Notes under the pieces: generated by a model
What the model was told of the DNA's origin: nothing
What the model saw: only the letters and a program-made list of their open reading frames with translations
Database searches by the model: none
Position numbers and translations under genes: made by a program
Assembly (NCBI GenBank): GCA_025354075.1
Contig: JANXNO010000199.1
Location: 1 to 13,326, forward strand
Source: Burkholderiales bacterium
Lineage (GTDB): Bacteria; Pseudomonadota; Gammaproteobacteria; Burkholderiales; Casimicrobiaceae
Reading direction: 5' to 3'
Length of the DNA stretch: 13,326 bases
Shown here: in pieces, positions 6,854 through 13,326 of the stretch
Position numbering within the stretch: the first letter of the stretch is position 1
Layout of the letters: every line of letters starts with the position of its first letter

Positions 6854-7254
6854 GCGGCACGCGTGCTTTTCGCACGCAATGCCGCCATCTCCTCGGCACC
6901 CAGCACAAGGCGTACACCTAACGAGCCTGATCCCCTGCGCACGGGACGCTTGCGCAAGCAAATATCCAGAGCGGCAATCTCTGAATGGGCTGCACAGACC
7001 TGTGCGATTCGGCTCATCAAATATTCCTGCGTCTCATAATGTTGCGCTGTCGCGACGCGCTCGATTTGCTCGATCAAAGGATCGTAATCAAACACCAGGT
7101 TCATGTCGTCGTAGGCAATCTGCACCAGATTTGGCGCGATGGTTAGTGTCAAGTCAAGCCGGTGATCCTCCGGCACCACGTCCGCAGGACCGTACATACC
7201 AATGTTCGCTTCGATGCGAAAGTCTCGCAGCTCAACCAGGGCTTGTCGTGTCAT
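6850..7254 (-). CDS. folB: FolB-family protein, dihydroneopterin aldolase-like
   Basis: The protein is 134 residues, near the usual 115-125 for FolB plus a short tail. FolB splits 7,8-dihydroneopterin to 6-hydroxymethyl-dihydropterin and glycolaldehyde in folate synthesis. VELRDFRIEANIGMY is the first strand/loop, VFDYDPL the middle motif, YETQEYLMSRI contains the pterin-anchoring Glu77, and CLRKRPV carries Lys102, matching the catalytic lysine. The position of the other catalytic residue (Glu22 in Staphylococcus aureus FolB) falls in GPADVVPED and reads Ala24/Asp25, so the activity is uncertain. I chose ATG 7254 because the frame upstream, open to 7380, has no family similarity. The gene lies downstream of ssrA on the same strand but behind its terminator, so it probably has its own promoter in 7255-7390. 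Its stop overlaps that of the convergent flavoprotein gene. Confidence 0.82.
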   Translation of the reverse strand: MTRQALVELRDFRIEANIGMYGPADVVPEDHRLDLTLTIAPNLVQIAYDDMNLVFDYDPLIEQIERVATAQHYETQEYLMSRIAQVCAAHSEIAALDICLRKRPVRRGSGSLGVRLVLGAEEMAALRAKSTRAA

Positions 7255-7392
7255 CGTCTTCAGTCTGAGATGTCTTCCGATGATGGTAACAAAGGCTTGC
7301 ACCGCACGCTGTGAGTCGGTAGGTAGCCCAAATGTCCTTTTTAGAATTCCGCAAGAACCCGCAGAAATCCTCGCAAACAATGAGTAGCAGGC

Positions 7393-7424
7393 AAGAAAAA
7401 AGCCAACCGGTCAAGGTTGGCTTT
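7393..7424 (-). terminator. Rho-independent terminator of ssrA
   Basis: On the minus strand, AGCCAACC (from 7422) pairs with GGTTGGCT (ending 7401) across a 6-nt loop and is followed by TTTTTCTT. The hairpin starts 9 nt after the tmRNA CCA end. The plus strand has only a short T-run, so the terminator should act mainly on ssrA. Confidence 0.88.
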
Positions 7425-7432
7425 AAAGGTGA

Positions 7433-7822
7433 TGGTGGACCCGGCGGGAATTGAACCCGCGTCCGAAAGCCATTAGTGGTCAGGACTACATGCTTAGCTC
7501 ACAATTTGATCTTGCCAGCGACACGAGCATGAGCACCCTTGCCGCTAACCAGCCCACTTGATTTCGGACGCGCGTCGCAGACATCCGCGCGCCCTACCCG
7601 TAGGAAAATGATGTTGCTGCTTCACCAGTTGCCCGGCTCGGCCCGAGGTCTACGTCCCTCGGTGCAACACACGCGACCTAGTGTTTAATTAGGCTGCGAG
7701 ACGGCTTTCGCCGTAGAAAGTATCGTTTGCAATTAGATTGCGTTGCAGCGGTTTTACGAGGAGCTACCCCTCGACATGCCCCAATCGCACCTCAGAACTC
7801 CCGTCGAAACCAGGTCGGGCCC
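7433..7822 (-). ncRNA. ssrA: tmRNA (transfer-messenger RNA), one-piece form
   Basis: tmRNA rescues stalled ribosomes with SmpB and tags the unfinished protein for degradation. The 5' end GGGCCCG (7822-7816) pairs with CGGGTCC next to the encoded CCA at 7433, forming a 7-bp acceptor stem with one G-U. The tRNA-like half shows CTGGTTTCGACG at the 5' side and the T-arm GCGGGTTCAATTCCCGC at the 3' side. The tag frame runs from the resume codon GCA at 7730 to TAA at 7689 and encodes ANDTFYGESRLAA, to which the alanine carried by tmRNA is added. The typical pseudoknot-rich segments lie on both sides. Length is about 390 nt, usual for the family. Both ends lie in one molecule in normal order, so it is not a permuted two-piece gene. 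The encoded tag is 13 residues, longer than the common ANDxxxALAA type. Confidence 0.96.
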
Positions 7823-7854
7823 GGTGATCGTTGGTGAGCGCAAAGTTTTGCGGT

Positions 7855-7892
7855 CAGTATTCGTTATGTTAGTCCTTTGGCTGGGATTTCAA
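7855..7892 (-). promoter_or_regulatory. Possible ssrA promoter
   Basis: On the minus strand, TTGAAA (7887-7892) resembles a -35 box and is followed by an AT-rich patch containing TAACAT and AATACT before the mature 5' end at 7822. The spacing for TAACAT is only 15 bp, so the match is imperfect. A leader of about 30 nt would be removed by RNase P. Confidence 0.3.
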
Positions 7893-8000
7893 GATGCAGC
7901 TCGACGCGGCCATGTCGCCGCGGTGAAGCTACAGCGGAATCGGGAGGGCCTTGCGCGGATCATCGTTGGGCGGTTTCCTCGATTCCGTTGTAGCTGCATC
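7893..8000. repeat. Imperfect long inverted repeat with two competing left arms
   Basis: AGCTACAGCGGAATCG (7927-7942) is the reverse complement of CGATTCCGTTGTAGCT (7980-7995) with one mismatch, around a 37-nt loop. The outer part of the right arm, AGCTGCATC (7992-8000), is also a perfect reverse complement of GATGCAGCT (7893-7901). The right arm could therefore pair with either left segment. A small GCGGC/GCCGC stem (7906-7920) lies between them. It codes for nothing I recognise and could be a REP-like element, a small miniature mobile element or a structured RNA. Confidence 0.6.
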
Positions 8001-8028
8001 AAGGCTCCGGTTGGCGCGTGAGCCTTTT
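8001..8028 (+). terminator. Terminator-like hairpin in the ssrA-rpsF spacer
   Basis: AAGGCTC (8001-8007) pairs perfectly with GAGCCTT (8020-8026) around a 12-nt loop, and the run TTTT ends at 8028. It directly follows the long inverted repeat. Its orientation would stop plus-strand transcription, yet no annotated plus-strand gene precedes it. The T-run is short, so function is uncertain. Confidence 0.4.
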
Positions 8029-8217
8029 GCGCGTTAAAACCGTGCCGCAAACTTTATTAACTTTGCATGGAAACCGTTATTCACTTTGGGCTAATCTCCG
8101 TAAAACCATATTTCTCGACTAGCGGCGATAACTGCCCATAGCCCGTATCCAATAGGGCATTGCGACAAAAGCTGTTTCGTTGGGCGGTGCGGCTGACTCG
8201 AACCCGGCAGCCTGCAT

Positions 8218-8247
8218 CTACAAAAACCATCGTTTCCGGGCTATAAT
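8218..8247 (+). promoter_or_regulatory. Predicted promoter of rpsF-rpsR-rplI
   Basis: A perfect TATAAT lies at 8242-8247. The -35 region is weak: CTACAA at 8218-8223 with an 18-bp spacer is the best fit. Transcription would start near 8254, giving a leader of about 159 nt before rpsF. Confidence 0.55.
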
Positions 8248-8253
8248 ATTTGG

Positions 8254-8412
8254 CTCTGCTCTACGACACATACGCACTGCGGCGACAACGCTCCTCACGG
8301 AACCGAGTCATCAACAGGGCGCAACCAACAAACGTCGGGAGTCAGTTAAGTGTGTGTTTTGCTGTTTTGCAGGGCACGCGTTATCTGTCCATAGATCGAA
8401 AAGGAAAATGAC
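8254..8412 (+). promoter_or_regulatory. Long rpsF mRNA leader, candidate S6:S18 autoregulatory site
   Basis: The leader between the predicted start and rpsF is much longer than needed for initiation. In several bacteria the S6:S18 protein pair represses its own operon by binding a hairpin with a CCG bulge in this leader. The region contains CCG trinucleotides (for example in GGAACCGAGTC near 8300) and several short stems, but I could not establish the specific fold by eye. The ribosome binding site AAGGA at 8401-8405 is well placed for the ATG at 8413. Confidence 0.3.
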
Positions 8413-8781
8413 ATGCGTCATTACGAGATCGTTTTTATCGTCCATCCGGACCAAAGCGAGCAAGTGCCTACGATGGTTGAGCGGTATCGCTCCCTCGTGA
8501 CCGGCAAAGGCGGCAAGATTCATCGCCTCGAAGATTGGGGCCGCCGTCAACTGGCCTACCCAATCAACAAAATCTACAAAGCGCACTACGTGTGCATGAA
8601 CGTTGAGACTGATCGCGACACGTTGATTGAAATCGAAACCGCGTTCAAATTCAACGATGCCGTGCTGCGTCACCTGACGGTGAAAAAAGACGGCGCTGAA
8701 ATCGGCCCGTCGCCAATGATGGCCGGCGAAAAAGCCCGCAACATGAACTCACCTGAAGCCGCTGAAGCGGTTGCAGACTAA
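8413..8781 (+). CDS. rpsF: Small ribosomal subunit protein bS6
   Basis: The 122-residue product begins [19 protein letters not shown] and continues with [20 protein letters not shown] and [15 protein letters not shown], which are diagnostic of bacterial S6. S6 binds S18 on the platform of the 30S subunit during assembly. The C-terminus after residue 100 is Ala/Glu-rich and variable ([17 protein letters not shown]), as in other betaproteobacteria. AAGGA lies 7 nt before the ATG. It is the first gene of the operon. The stop TAA overlaps the ribosome binding site of rpsR, and the two genes are only 11 bp apart. Confidence 0.98.
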   Translation: MRHYEIVFIVHPDQSEQVPTMVERYRSLVTGKGGKIHRLEDWGRRQLAYPINKIYKAHYVCMNVETDRDTLIEIETAFKFNDAVLRHLTVKKDGAEIGPSPMMAGEKARNMNSPEAAEAVAD

Positions 8782-8792
8782 GGAGCACACAC

Positions 8793-9068
8793 GTGGCATT
8801 CGGCAAACCAAAATTCGGTCAAAAGCCCCGCAAGGCTCGCGAACCCAGCCTTTTCAAACGCAAAAAATTCTGCCGCTTCACCGCAGCAGGCGTTAAAGAA
8901 ATCGACTACAAAGACATCGACACCCTCAAGGATTTCATCCAAGAGAACGGCAAAATCATGCCGGGTCGTGTAACGGGCACCAAGGCTCGTTATCAGCGGC
9001 AACTCACCACAGCAATCAACCGCGCGCGCTTCCTGGCGCTCGTGCCGTATTGCGATCTGCAACCATAA
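8793..9068 (+). CDS. rpsR: Small ribosomal subunit protein bS18
   Basis: The 91-residue basic protein contains [38 protein letters not shown] and [12 protein letters not shown], all conserved in S18. S18 pairs with S6 on the 30S platform. The start codon is GTG at 8793, with AAGGAG at 8780-8785 in a good position. It follows rpsF directly. The N-terminal extension (about 20 basic residues before the core) is usual in betaproteobacteria. Confidence 0.98.
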   Translation: MAFGKPKFGQKPRKAREPSLFKRKKFCRFTAAGVKEIDYKDIDTLKDFIQENGKIMPGRVTGTKARYQRQLTTAINRARFLALVPYCDLQP

Positions 9069-9087
9069 TTTAAGGAAGGATCTCATC

Positions 9088-9540
9088 ATGCAAATCATCC
9101 TTCTGGAAAAAGTATTGAACGTCGGCCTTCTGGGCGACATCGTTAAAGTCAAAGACGGCTACGCACGTAACTTTTTGATCCCGCAAGGCAAAGCCAAGCG
9201 CGCGACGGAAAAGAACATTGCGGACATGTCGGTTCGTCGCGCTGAGCTCGAAAAGCTCGCTGGCGACAAGCTGGCTGTGCAAAACGCGCTGGGCGAAAAA
9301 CTCAACGGCGTTGAACTGAAAATGTCGCAAAAGGCGGGCGTTGACGGTCGTTTGTTTGGCTCGGTGAACAACGTGGACATCGCTGAGGCGCTCAAAGCGT
9401 TGGGCTATGACATCACCAAAGCCATGGTGCAAATGCCAAACGGCCCGATCAAAATGATCGGCGAGTCGGCAGTGAAGCTCCAATTGCACACCGATGTGAC
9501 GACCGAAATCAAAGTCGTGATCGTGGCGGAAAAAGACTAA
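9088..9540 (+). CDS. rplI: Large ribosomal subunit protein bL9
   Basis: The 150-residue protein starts [20 protein letters not shown] and continues [16 protein letters not shown], the conserved N-terminal rRNA-binding domain of L9. A long charged connecting helix (near residues 45-75) leads to the C-terminal domain with [17 protein letters not shown]. Length matches the family (about 149). The long AAGGAAGGA at 9072-9080 precedes the ATG by 7 nt and predicts strong translation. It is the last gene of the operon, 19 bp after rpsR and followed by a terminator. Confidence 0.98.
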   Translation: MQIILLEKVLNVGLLGDIVKVKDGYARNFLIPQGKAKRATEKNIADMSVRRAELEKLAGDKLAVQNALGEKLNGVELKMSQKAGVDGRLFGSVNNVDIAEALKALGYDITKAMVQMPNGPIKMIGESAVKLQLHTDVTTEIKVVIVAEKD

Positions 9541-9557
9541 ACGTCTTTAGCCACACC

Positions 9558-9602
9558 AAAACCCGCTCGCAGTTGCCTTACGGTGACTCTGGCGGGTTTT
9601 TT
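9558..9602 (+). terminator. Rho-independent terminator of the rpsF-rpsR-rplI operon
   Basis: AAACCCGC (9559-9566) pairs with GCGGGTTT (9592-9599), with a 25-nt loop that can form a smaller inner stem, followed by a run of T to 9602. A second T-run follows at 9609. It begins 18 bp after the rplI stop. Confidence 0.88.
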
Positions 9603-9712
9603 GTTGCCTTTTTTTCTACCAAATCCGGAAGCACCGCGTTTGAAGAGTGCGCTCGATTTCGCGACCTTATGATCCGCGCTATGCAAGCTTTACCGGCCTC
9701 CGCCATCACGCT

Positions 9713-10534
9713 ATGAATCACCTGCCGCACATCACGTTCCTGCACGCTAACGGCTATCCGTCCGGGGTTTATCGACAGTTTTTTGATGCGCTGAGCAAGC
9801 ACGCTGTGGTGCGCGCGCCGGCCGTGCTCGACACCGCACTCGACTGCCCGCCGCAAGAACGCTGGCCCACAATGCTTGACAAGGCCTCGCTGGCGGTGAA
9901 CAAGCTCGATAGCAGTCAACCCGGCAAAGCCCGACACGTGCTGGTCGGGCATTCGATGGGTGGCTACCTCGCGCTGCAAGTGGCGGCGCGTCATCCCGAA
10001 CTCATCTCCGACGTGGTGCTGATCGAGTCGCCCATCCCCACCGGATGGCGCTCGCAAGTGCTGACGTTTTCACAGCTCACCGGGCTCGCCTATCGCGCGG
10101 GACCGGCACCGATTGCCGCCAGAAGACGTGACACCTGGCCATCGCGTGCGGCAGCGAAAGAATTTTTCGCAGGTAAAAAGTTCGTGCAGCGATGGGCGCC
10201 GGGCGTGCTTGATGATTTCATTGAACACGCCATCGCGGCCACCAATGATGGCGCTACTTTGCGGGTGCCGCGCGACACCGAGCGCGACATTTACGCGAAT
10301 ATCGTGCATCGCAGTGCGCGCGCAGATTTGTATAGGCTCACGCGCTCCAATGTGCGCGTGAGCTTCATCGCCGGCAAATTTTCTGACGAGTTGCGATTTG
10401 CCGGCGCAAGCGATAACGAGCGTCTGTTTGCGCCGAATTATGTTGAGCTGCCGCATGGCCATTTAATTCCGCTGGAAGCACCGCTGGCGTGCGCAACCGC
10501 CGTTCTCGCCGCGATCAACAAACCCGTGCGCTAG
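9713..10534 (+). CDS. Alpha/beta hydrolase family protein
   Basis: The 273-residue cytoplasmic protein has the alpha/beta-hydrolase elements in order: the oxyanion-hole loop FLHANGYPSGVY at residues 9-20, the nucleophile elbow LVGHSMGGYLAL with Ser81, and a late HGHLIPLEAP with the probable catalytic His250. The catalytic acid is probably the Asp in GKFSDELR. The region after the elbow (about residues 110-190) would form the lid. The HANGYP version is common in proteobacterial hydrolases of unknown substrate, so no reaction is assigned. I chose ATG 9713 because it sits a few residues before the first strand; the frame is open to GTG 9647, but those residues look non-coding. It ends on a CTAG shared with the convergent MFS gene. 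No signal peptide is seen. Confidence 0.85.
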   Translation: MNHLPHITFLHANGYPSGVYRQFFDALSKHAVVRAPAVLDTALDCPPQERWPTMLDKASLAVNKLDSSQPGKARHVLVGHSMGGYLALQVAARHPELISDVVLIESPIPTGWRSQVLTFSQLTGLAYRAGPAPIAARRRDTWPSRAAAKEFFAGKKFVQRWAPGVLDDFIEHAIAATNDGATLRVPRDTERDIYANIVHRSARADLYRLTRSNVRVSFIAGKFSDELRFAGASDNERLFAPNYVELPHGHLIPLEAPLACATAVLAAINKPVR

Positions 10535-12033
10535 GCGGTTTTATGGCCTTTGTCGCGCATCCGCCACGCAGCGATCAGCGCGACAGCACATAACGCCGCC
10601 AGCATCGCGAACACTTCGTCAAATGCATCCAGTCGCGCCGCACTTTTTGCGGCCATCGCGAGCGATTCGCCACGTACTGCGAGCCGCCATTCAAGCAGGA
10701 TGCCGCACAGGCTGATACCCACCGCACCGCCCAGCATGCGCACAAAATTGATCACGCTGGAACCCTGCGAAATCAGGGCCTTGTCCATGCCACGCATGGA
10801 CCCGAGATTGAGCGACGGCAGGATGAAACCCAGACCAATCCGCCCGACAATGGTCCACACTACCAGCCACCACAGCGACGTGTCGAGATTGACTACCACC
10901 ATCAGTCCGAATGATGCGGAGAGCAGCAGCAATCCCATACTCACCAGTTGATACGTCGGGAAACGATCCGCGAGCCGTCCGACGCCCAGAATAGTGACCG
11001 CGAGCACGAGACCAGCGGGCAACAAAATCGTGCCGACGTAAGACGCTGACAGTGCCAGTCCACGCTGCATGAACACCGGCAACAGATAGGTCGAGCCAAA
11101 CAACGCGGTGCCGTAAATAAACGCGACCAGGCTGCCCATCATGAACTGCCGATAGCGAAACAGCTCAAAGTTCATCAGCGGCAATACCGGATATTCGACG
11201 CCACTGGCCACCAGCCGCAACGCACGCGCAGCCACATAGCGCTGCCACAGCACAAACCCCGCGAGCGACAGCGCCGCGAGCGACAACAGCATCACAGCAA
11301 CCAGCGTATTGCTGCCATGCAGCTCGACCAGTCCATTGAGCAGGCACAGGGTGGCCACCGTCGCCAGCGCGAGCCCGCCCCAGTCCAGATGCGCGCCGTC
11401 ACGCCGGGCGGCGACCCCGCCAGGTGCCGTGACTGGCACAAATTTGTAGGCAAGCCACATCGACAGCAGGCAAAACGGTACCACCATAAAGAAAATGGAG
11501 CGCCAGCCAAACAAATCCACCAGCACGCCGCCGATGCTTGGCCCGAGCGCGGGCGCGAGCACCACACCCATGCCAAACAAACCACTGGCCCGGCCCTGTT
11601 CATGCTGCTCAAACGCCCGCAGAATAATGATGGCCGGAATCGGCTGCACCACGCCGGCAGCCAGCCCCTCCATCACCCGCGCGGCAAGCACCAGTCCGTA
11701 GTCGTTGGACATGCCGCCCGAGACGCCGCCGACCAGCAGCAGGCACATACAGCCAAAATAGGTGTGCCGATAGCCGTAACGCGCCAGCAACCACGGCGTG
11801 GTGAGCATCGACACCGTCATCGCCACCATAAAGCCGGAACTGACCCATTGCGCCCGCTCCTGACCAAGCGCAAAGTGCTGGCTCATGTCCGGAATCGCCA
11901 CGTTGACAATGGTTGACGACATGATGGACGCCATCGTGCCCACCATCACCGCGAACAATAAATACCAGCGGTATTTTTCGCCGTAACGGTCTTGCAGGGC
12001 GGTTAGAGTTCCGGGAGCGCTGGGGTGGGTCAT
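10531..12033 (-). CDS. DHA2-type major facilitator superfamily transporter (EmrB/QacA-like)
   Basis: The 500-residue protein is almost entirely hydrophobic, with about 14 predicted membrane helices as in DHA2 drug:H+ antiporters. The first helix starts near residue 21 ([20 protein letters not shown]), followed by VNVAIPDM. A weak motif [10 protein letters not shown], lies between helices 2 and 3. Motif C of antiporters is clear: [18 protein letters not shown]. The frame extends to an ATG at 12144, but that start would overlap ccmF. The ATG at 12033 starts close before the first helix and leaves about 110 bp for divergent promoters. No partner membrane-fusion gene (EmrA-like) is in view. The substrate is unknown; drug or metabolite export is the family expectation. 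The gene is convergent with the hydrolase. Confidence 0.88.
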   Translation of the reverse strand: MTHPSAPGTLTALQDRYGEKYRWYLLFAVMVGTMASIMSSTIVNVAIPDMSQHFALGQERAQWVSSGFMVAMTVSMLTTPWLLARYGYRHTYFGCMCLLLVGGVSGGMSNDYGLVLAARVMEGLAAGVVQPIPAIIILRAFEQHEQGRASGLFGMGVVLAPALGPSIGGVLVDLFGWRSIFFMVVPFCLLSMWLAYKFVPVTAPGGVAARRDGAHLDWGGLALATVATLCLLNGLVELHGSNTLVAVMLLSLAALSLAGFVLWQRYVAARALRLVASGVEYPVLPLMNFELFRYRQFMMGSLVAFIYGTALFGSTYLLPVFMQRGLALSASYVGTILLPAGLVLAVTILGVGRLADRFPTYQLVSMGLLLLSASFGLMVVVNLDTSLWWLVVWTIVGRIGLGFILPSLNLGSMRGMDKALISQGSSVINFVRMLGGAVGISLCGILLEWRLAVRGESLAMAAKSAARLDAFDEVFAMLAALCAVALIAAWRMRDKGHKTA

Positions 12034-12142
12034 GTGGCCGAAGTTTACTTGCCAGCTTAGCCCCGCCCCTACAGCCTGGATAAATGCAAGCCGCATAAAA
12101 TCACGGGTTTGTTGTCTCGCTGAATTTGGATCGCGCTCCATC
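12034..12142. promoter_or_regulatory. Divergent intergenic region between the MFS gene and ccmF
   Basis: About 109 bp lie between the preferred MFS start and ccmF and should hold promoters in both directions. A TAAAAT at 12096-12101 on the plus strand is a possible -10 box for ccmF, but no good -35 box is spaced from it. I see no operator-like palindrome. Confidence 0.3.
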
Positions 12143-13326
12143 ATGATTCCTGAACTCGGTCACTTCGCACTCATCCTTGCCTTTTTCGTCGCCCTCACCG
12201 GTGCCGGCGTCGCTGGCGTTGCCAACATTCGCCGCGGCGTCGCAATGGCAGACTTCGCCCGGAGCGCTACGGTTGCGCTGTTTGGGCTGGTGCTGTTTGC
12301 CTTTGCCTGCTTGATGACGGCGTTCACTCAGGGCGATTTCAGTGTGCTGAACGTTGCCACCAACTCCAATTCATTGCTCCCGATGCACTACCGGGTTTCT
12401 GCCACCTGGGGATCGCACGAAGGCTCGATGCTGCTGTGGGTGTTGATGTTGACCGGCTGGAGCGCCGCAGTGGCACTGTTTTCAAAACAATTGCCCGATG
12501 TCTTGATCACGCGGGTGCTGGTAGTTCTGGCCAGCATCACCGCCGTGTTTCTGGCGTTCACGCTGCTCACATCCAATCCGTTTGAACGACTGATTCCCGC
12601 AGCCCCCGAAGGCCGCGACCTGAATCCGCTATTGCAGGACGCGGGGATGATTTTTCATCCACCGCTGTTGTATATGGGCTACGTTGGGATGTCGGTGGTG
12701 TTTGCGTTTGCCATCGCTGCGTTGTGGGGCGGGCGACTCGACTCCACCTGGGCGCGCTGGAGCCGTCCGTGGACAATTGCAGCCTGGATTTTTCTCACAC
12801 TGGGCATCGCACTCGGCAGCTTCTGGGCGTATTACGAACTGGGCTGGGGCGGCTGGTGGTTCTGGGACCCCGTGGAGAACGCGTCCTTCATGCCGTGGCT
12901 GGTCGGCACCGCGCTGATCCATTCGCTGGCCGTAACTGAAAAACGTGGCGCGTTCAAGGCGTGGACGGTGTTGCTGGCGATTGCGGCATTTTCGTTGTCG
13001 CTGCTCGGCACCTTCCTCGTGCGCTCAGGCGTGCTGACCAGCGTGCATGCTTTCGCAACCGACCCGAAACGTGGCGTGTTCATCCTCGCATTTTTAGTGG
13101 TGATTATTGGTGGTTCGTTGACGCTCTACGCCTTCCGCGCGCCGAAGGTGAATGACGGCGGACGCTTCAGTGTGTTGTCGCGCGAATCGTTTTTGCTGGG
13201 CAACAATTTGCTGCTGGTGGTCGCTGCGGGCGCGGTGTTGCTCGGCACGTTGTATCCGTTGTTTGCCGATGCGTTTGGCATGGGCAAAGTGAGCGTGGGC
13301 CCGCCCTACTTCGAGATTGTGTTTGT
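12143..13326 (+). CDS. ccmF: Cytochrome c-type biogenesis protein CcmF, heme lyase subunit (3' end outside window)
   Basis: The frame runs from ATG 12143 to the window end without a stop and gives 394 residues of a protein usually about 650 long. CcmF, with CcmH (and CcmI where present), attaches heme from CcmE to apocytochrome c at the periplasmic face. The WWD domain is present as [18 protein letters not shown] at residues 235-252. The histidines that serve heme in Escherichia coli CcmF (H173, H261, H303) align with His172 in FHPPLLY, His260 in ALIHS and His302 in TSVHAFA. About ten membrane helices fall in this part. It is divergent from the MFS gene, and the usual preceding ccmE is not adjacent, so ccmF probably begins a separate transcript here. 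It implies a c-type cytochrome respiratory chain. Confidence 0.95.
   Translation, partial: MIPELGHFALILAFFVALTGAGVAGVANIRRGVAMADFARSATVALFGLVLFAFACLMTAFTQGDFSVLNVATNSNSLLPMHYRVSATWGSHEGSMLLWVLMLTGWSAAVALFSKQLPDVLITRVLVVLASITAVFLAFTLLTSNPFERLIPAAPEGRDLNPLLQDAGMIFHPPLLYMGYVGMSVVFAFAIAALWGGRLDSTWARWSRPWTIAAWIFLTLGIALGSFWAYYELGWGGWWFWDPVENASFMPWLVGTALIHSLAVTEKRGAFKAWTVLLAIAAFSLSLLGTFLVRSGVLTSVHAFATDPKRGVFILAFLVVIIGGSLTLYAFRAPKVNDGGRFSVLSRESFLLGNNLLLVVAAGAVLLGTLYPLFADAFGMGKVSVGPPYFEIVF

Larger units (their letters stand above)
7823..8412. other. 590-bp region without a protein gene between ssrA and rpsF
   Basis: The left part holds the ssrA promoter zone and the inverted-repeat/hairpin block (7893-8028). 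The middle part, 8030-8180, is AT-rich and shows nothing I can name. At 8191-8214 there is a GGCTG/CAGCC hairpin whose loop carries ACTCGAACCC, reminiscent of a tRNA T-loop complement. The right part has the rpsF promoter at 8242 and a leader of about 160 nt. Frames open on the plus strand here (7743-8021 and 8180-8500) overlap ssrA or rpsF and show no family features. Confidence 0.6.

Noticed and set aside
7433..7822. Permuted two-piece tmRNA, known in some betaproteobacteria
   Set aside because: The 5' acceptor strand, tag frame and 3' CCA end occur in the normal one-piece order with a matching acceptor stem.
7743..8021. Plus-strand 92-codon frame
   Set aside because: Its first part is antisense to tmRNA and the rest is the inverted-repeat block; no protein features.
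8181..8214. tRNA-like 3' end (ACTCGAACCC inside a GGCTG/CAGCC hairpin, preceded by a TGG)
   Set aside because: The flanking bases do not form a 5-bp T-stem with a 7-nt loop or an acceptor stem, and no anticodon arm follows. At most a decayed remnant.
11317..11916. Plus-strand 199-codon frame rich in His, Arg and Gln
   Set aside because: Antisense to the MFS transporter; the odd composition comes from the complement of hydrophobic codons.
12034..12144. N-terminal extension of the MFS protein to ATG 12144
   Set aside because: It would overlap the ccmF start and add 37 residues with no family similarity; ATG 12033 is closer to the first membrane helix.
1..13326. Insertion sequences, phage genes, CRISPR arrays, toxin-antitoxin pairs
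   Set aside because: None seen: no transposase or integrase motifs, no regularly spaced repeats, and no typical small toxin/antitoxin gene pair.

Overview
The window looks like chromosome from a betaproteobacterium, close to Burkholderiales in the sequence of its ribosomal proteins S6, S18 and L9, its one-piece tmRNA and its MerR regulator. A DAB-type inorganic carbon pump suggests a chemolithoautotroph. The organism assignment is inference from remembered family features; no database search was run.

Layout: (1) 1-3280 (+): the 3' end of dabB and a complete dabA, overlapping and probably translationally coupled. Together they form an energy-coupled CO2/bicarbonate uptake pump. (2) 3529-4626 (-): a MerR-family regulator with a long C-terminal extension. 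(3) 4627-5018: a divergent control region with a 19-bp-spacer promoter for the regulator and two copies of a TTGAG-type direct repeat around it. (4) 5019-6853 (+): a tight cluster of a Coq7-like di-iron protein, an unrecognised 70-residue ORF, a DCC-family (DUF393) CxxC protein and a PNPOx-like flavoprotein. (5) 6850-7254 (-): a FolB-like protein whose stop overlaps the stop of the preceding gene. (6) 7393-7822 (-): ssrA (tmRNA) with its terminator. (7) 7823-8412: 590 bp without a gene, holding a long inverted repeat, a terminator-like hairpin and the rpsF promoter and leader. (8) 8413-9602 (+): rpsF-rpsR-rplI and a terminator, without the priB gene often found between rpsF and rpsR. (9) 9713-10534 (+): an alpha/beta hydrolase, convergent with (10) a DHA2-type MFS exporter at 10531-12033 (-). 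(11) 12143-end (+): ccmF, the cytochrome c heme lyase subunit, cut by the window edge.

The ribosomal operon, ssrA and ccmF are housekeeping. The two parts that say most about lifestyle are the DAB pump and the MerR/coq7-like/orf70/DCC/flavoprotein divergon. The divergon looks like a self-contained, regulator-controlled redox module of unknown purpose. No insertion sequence, phage gene, CRISPR array or complete tRNA gene was seen.
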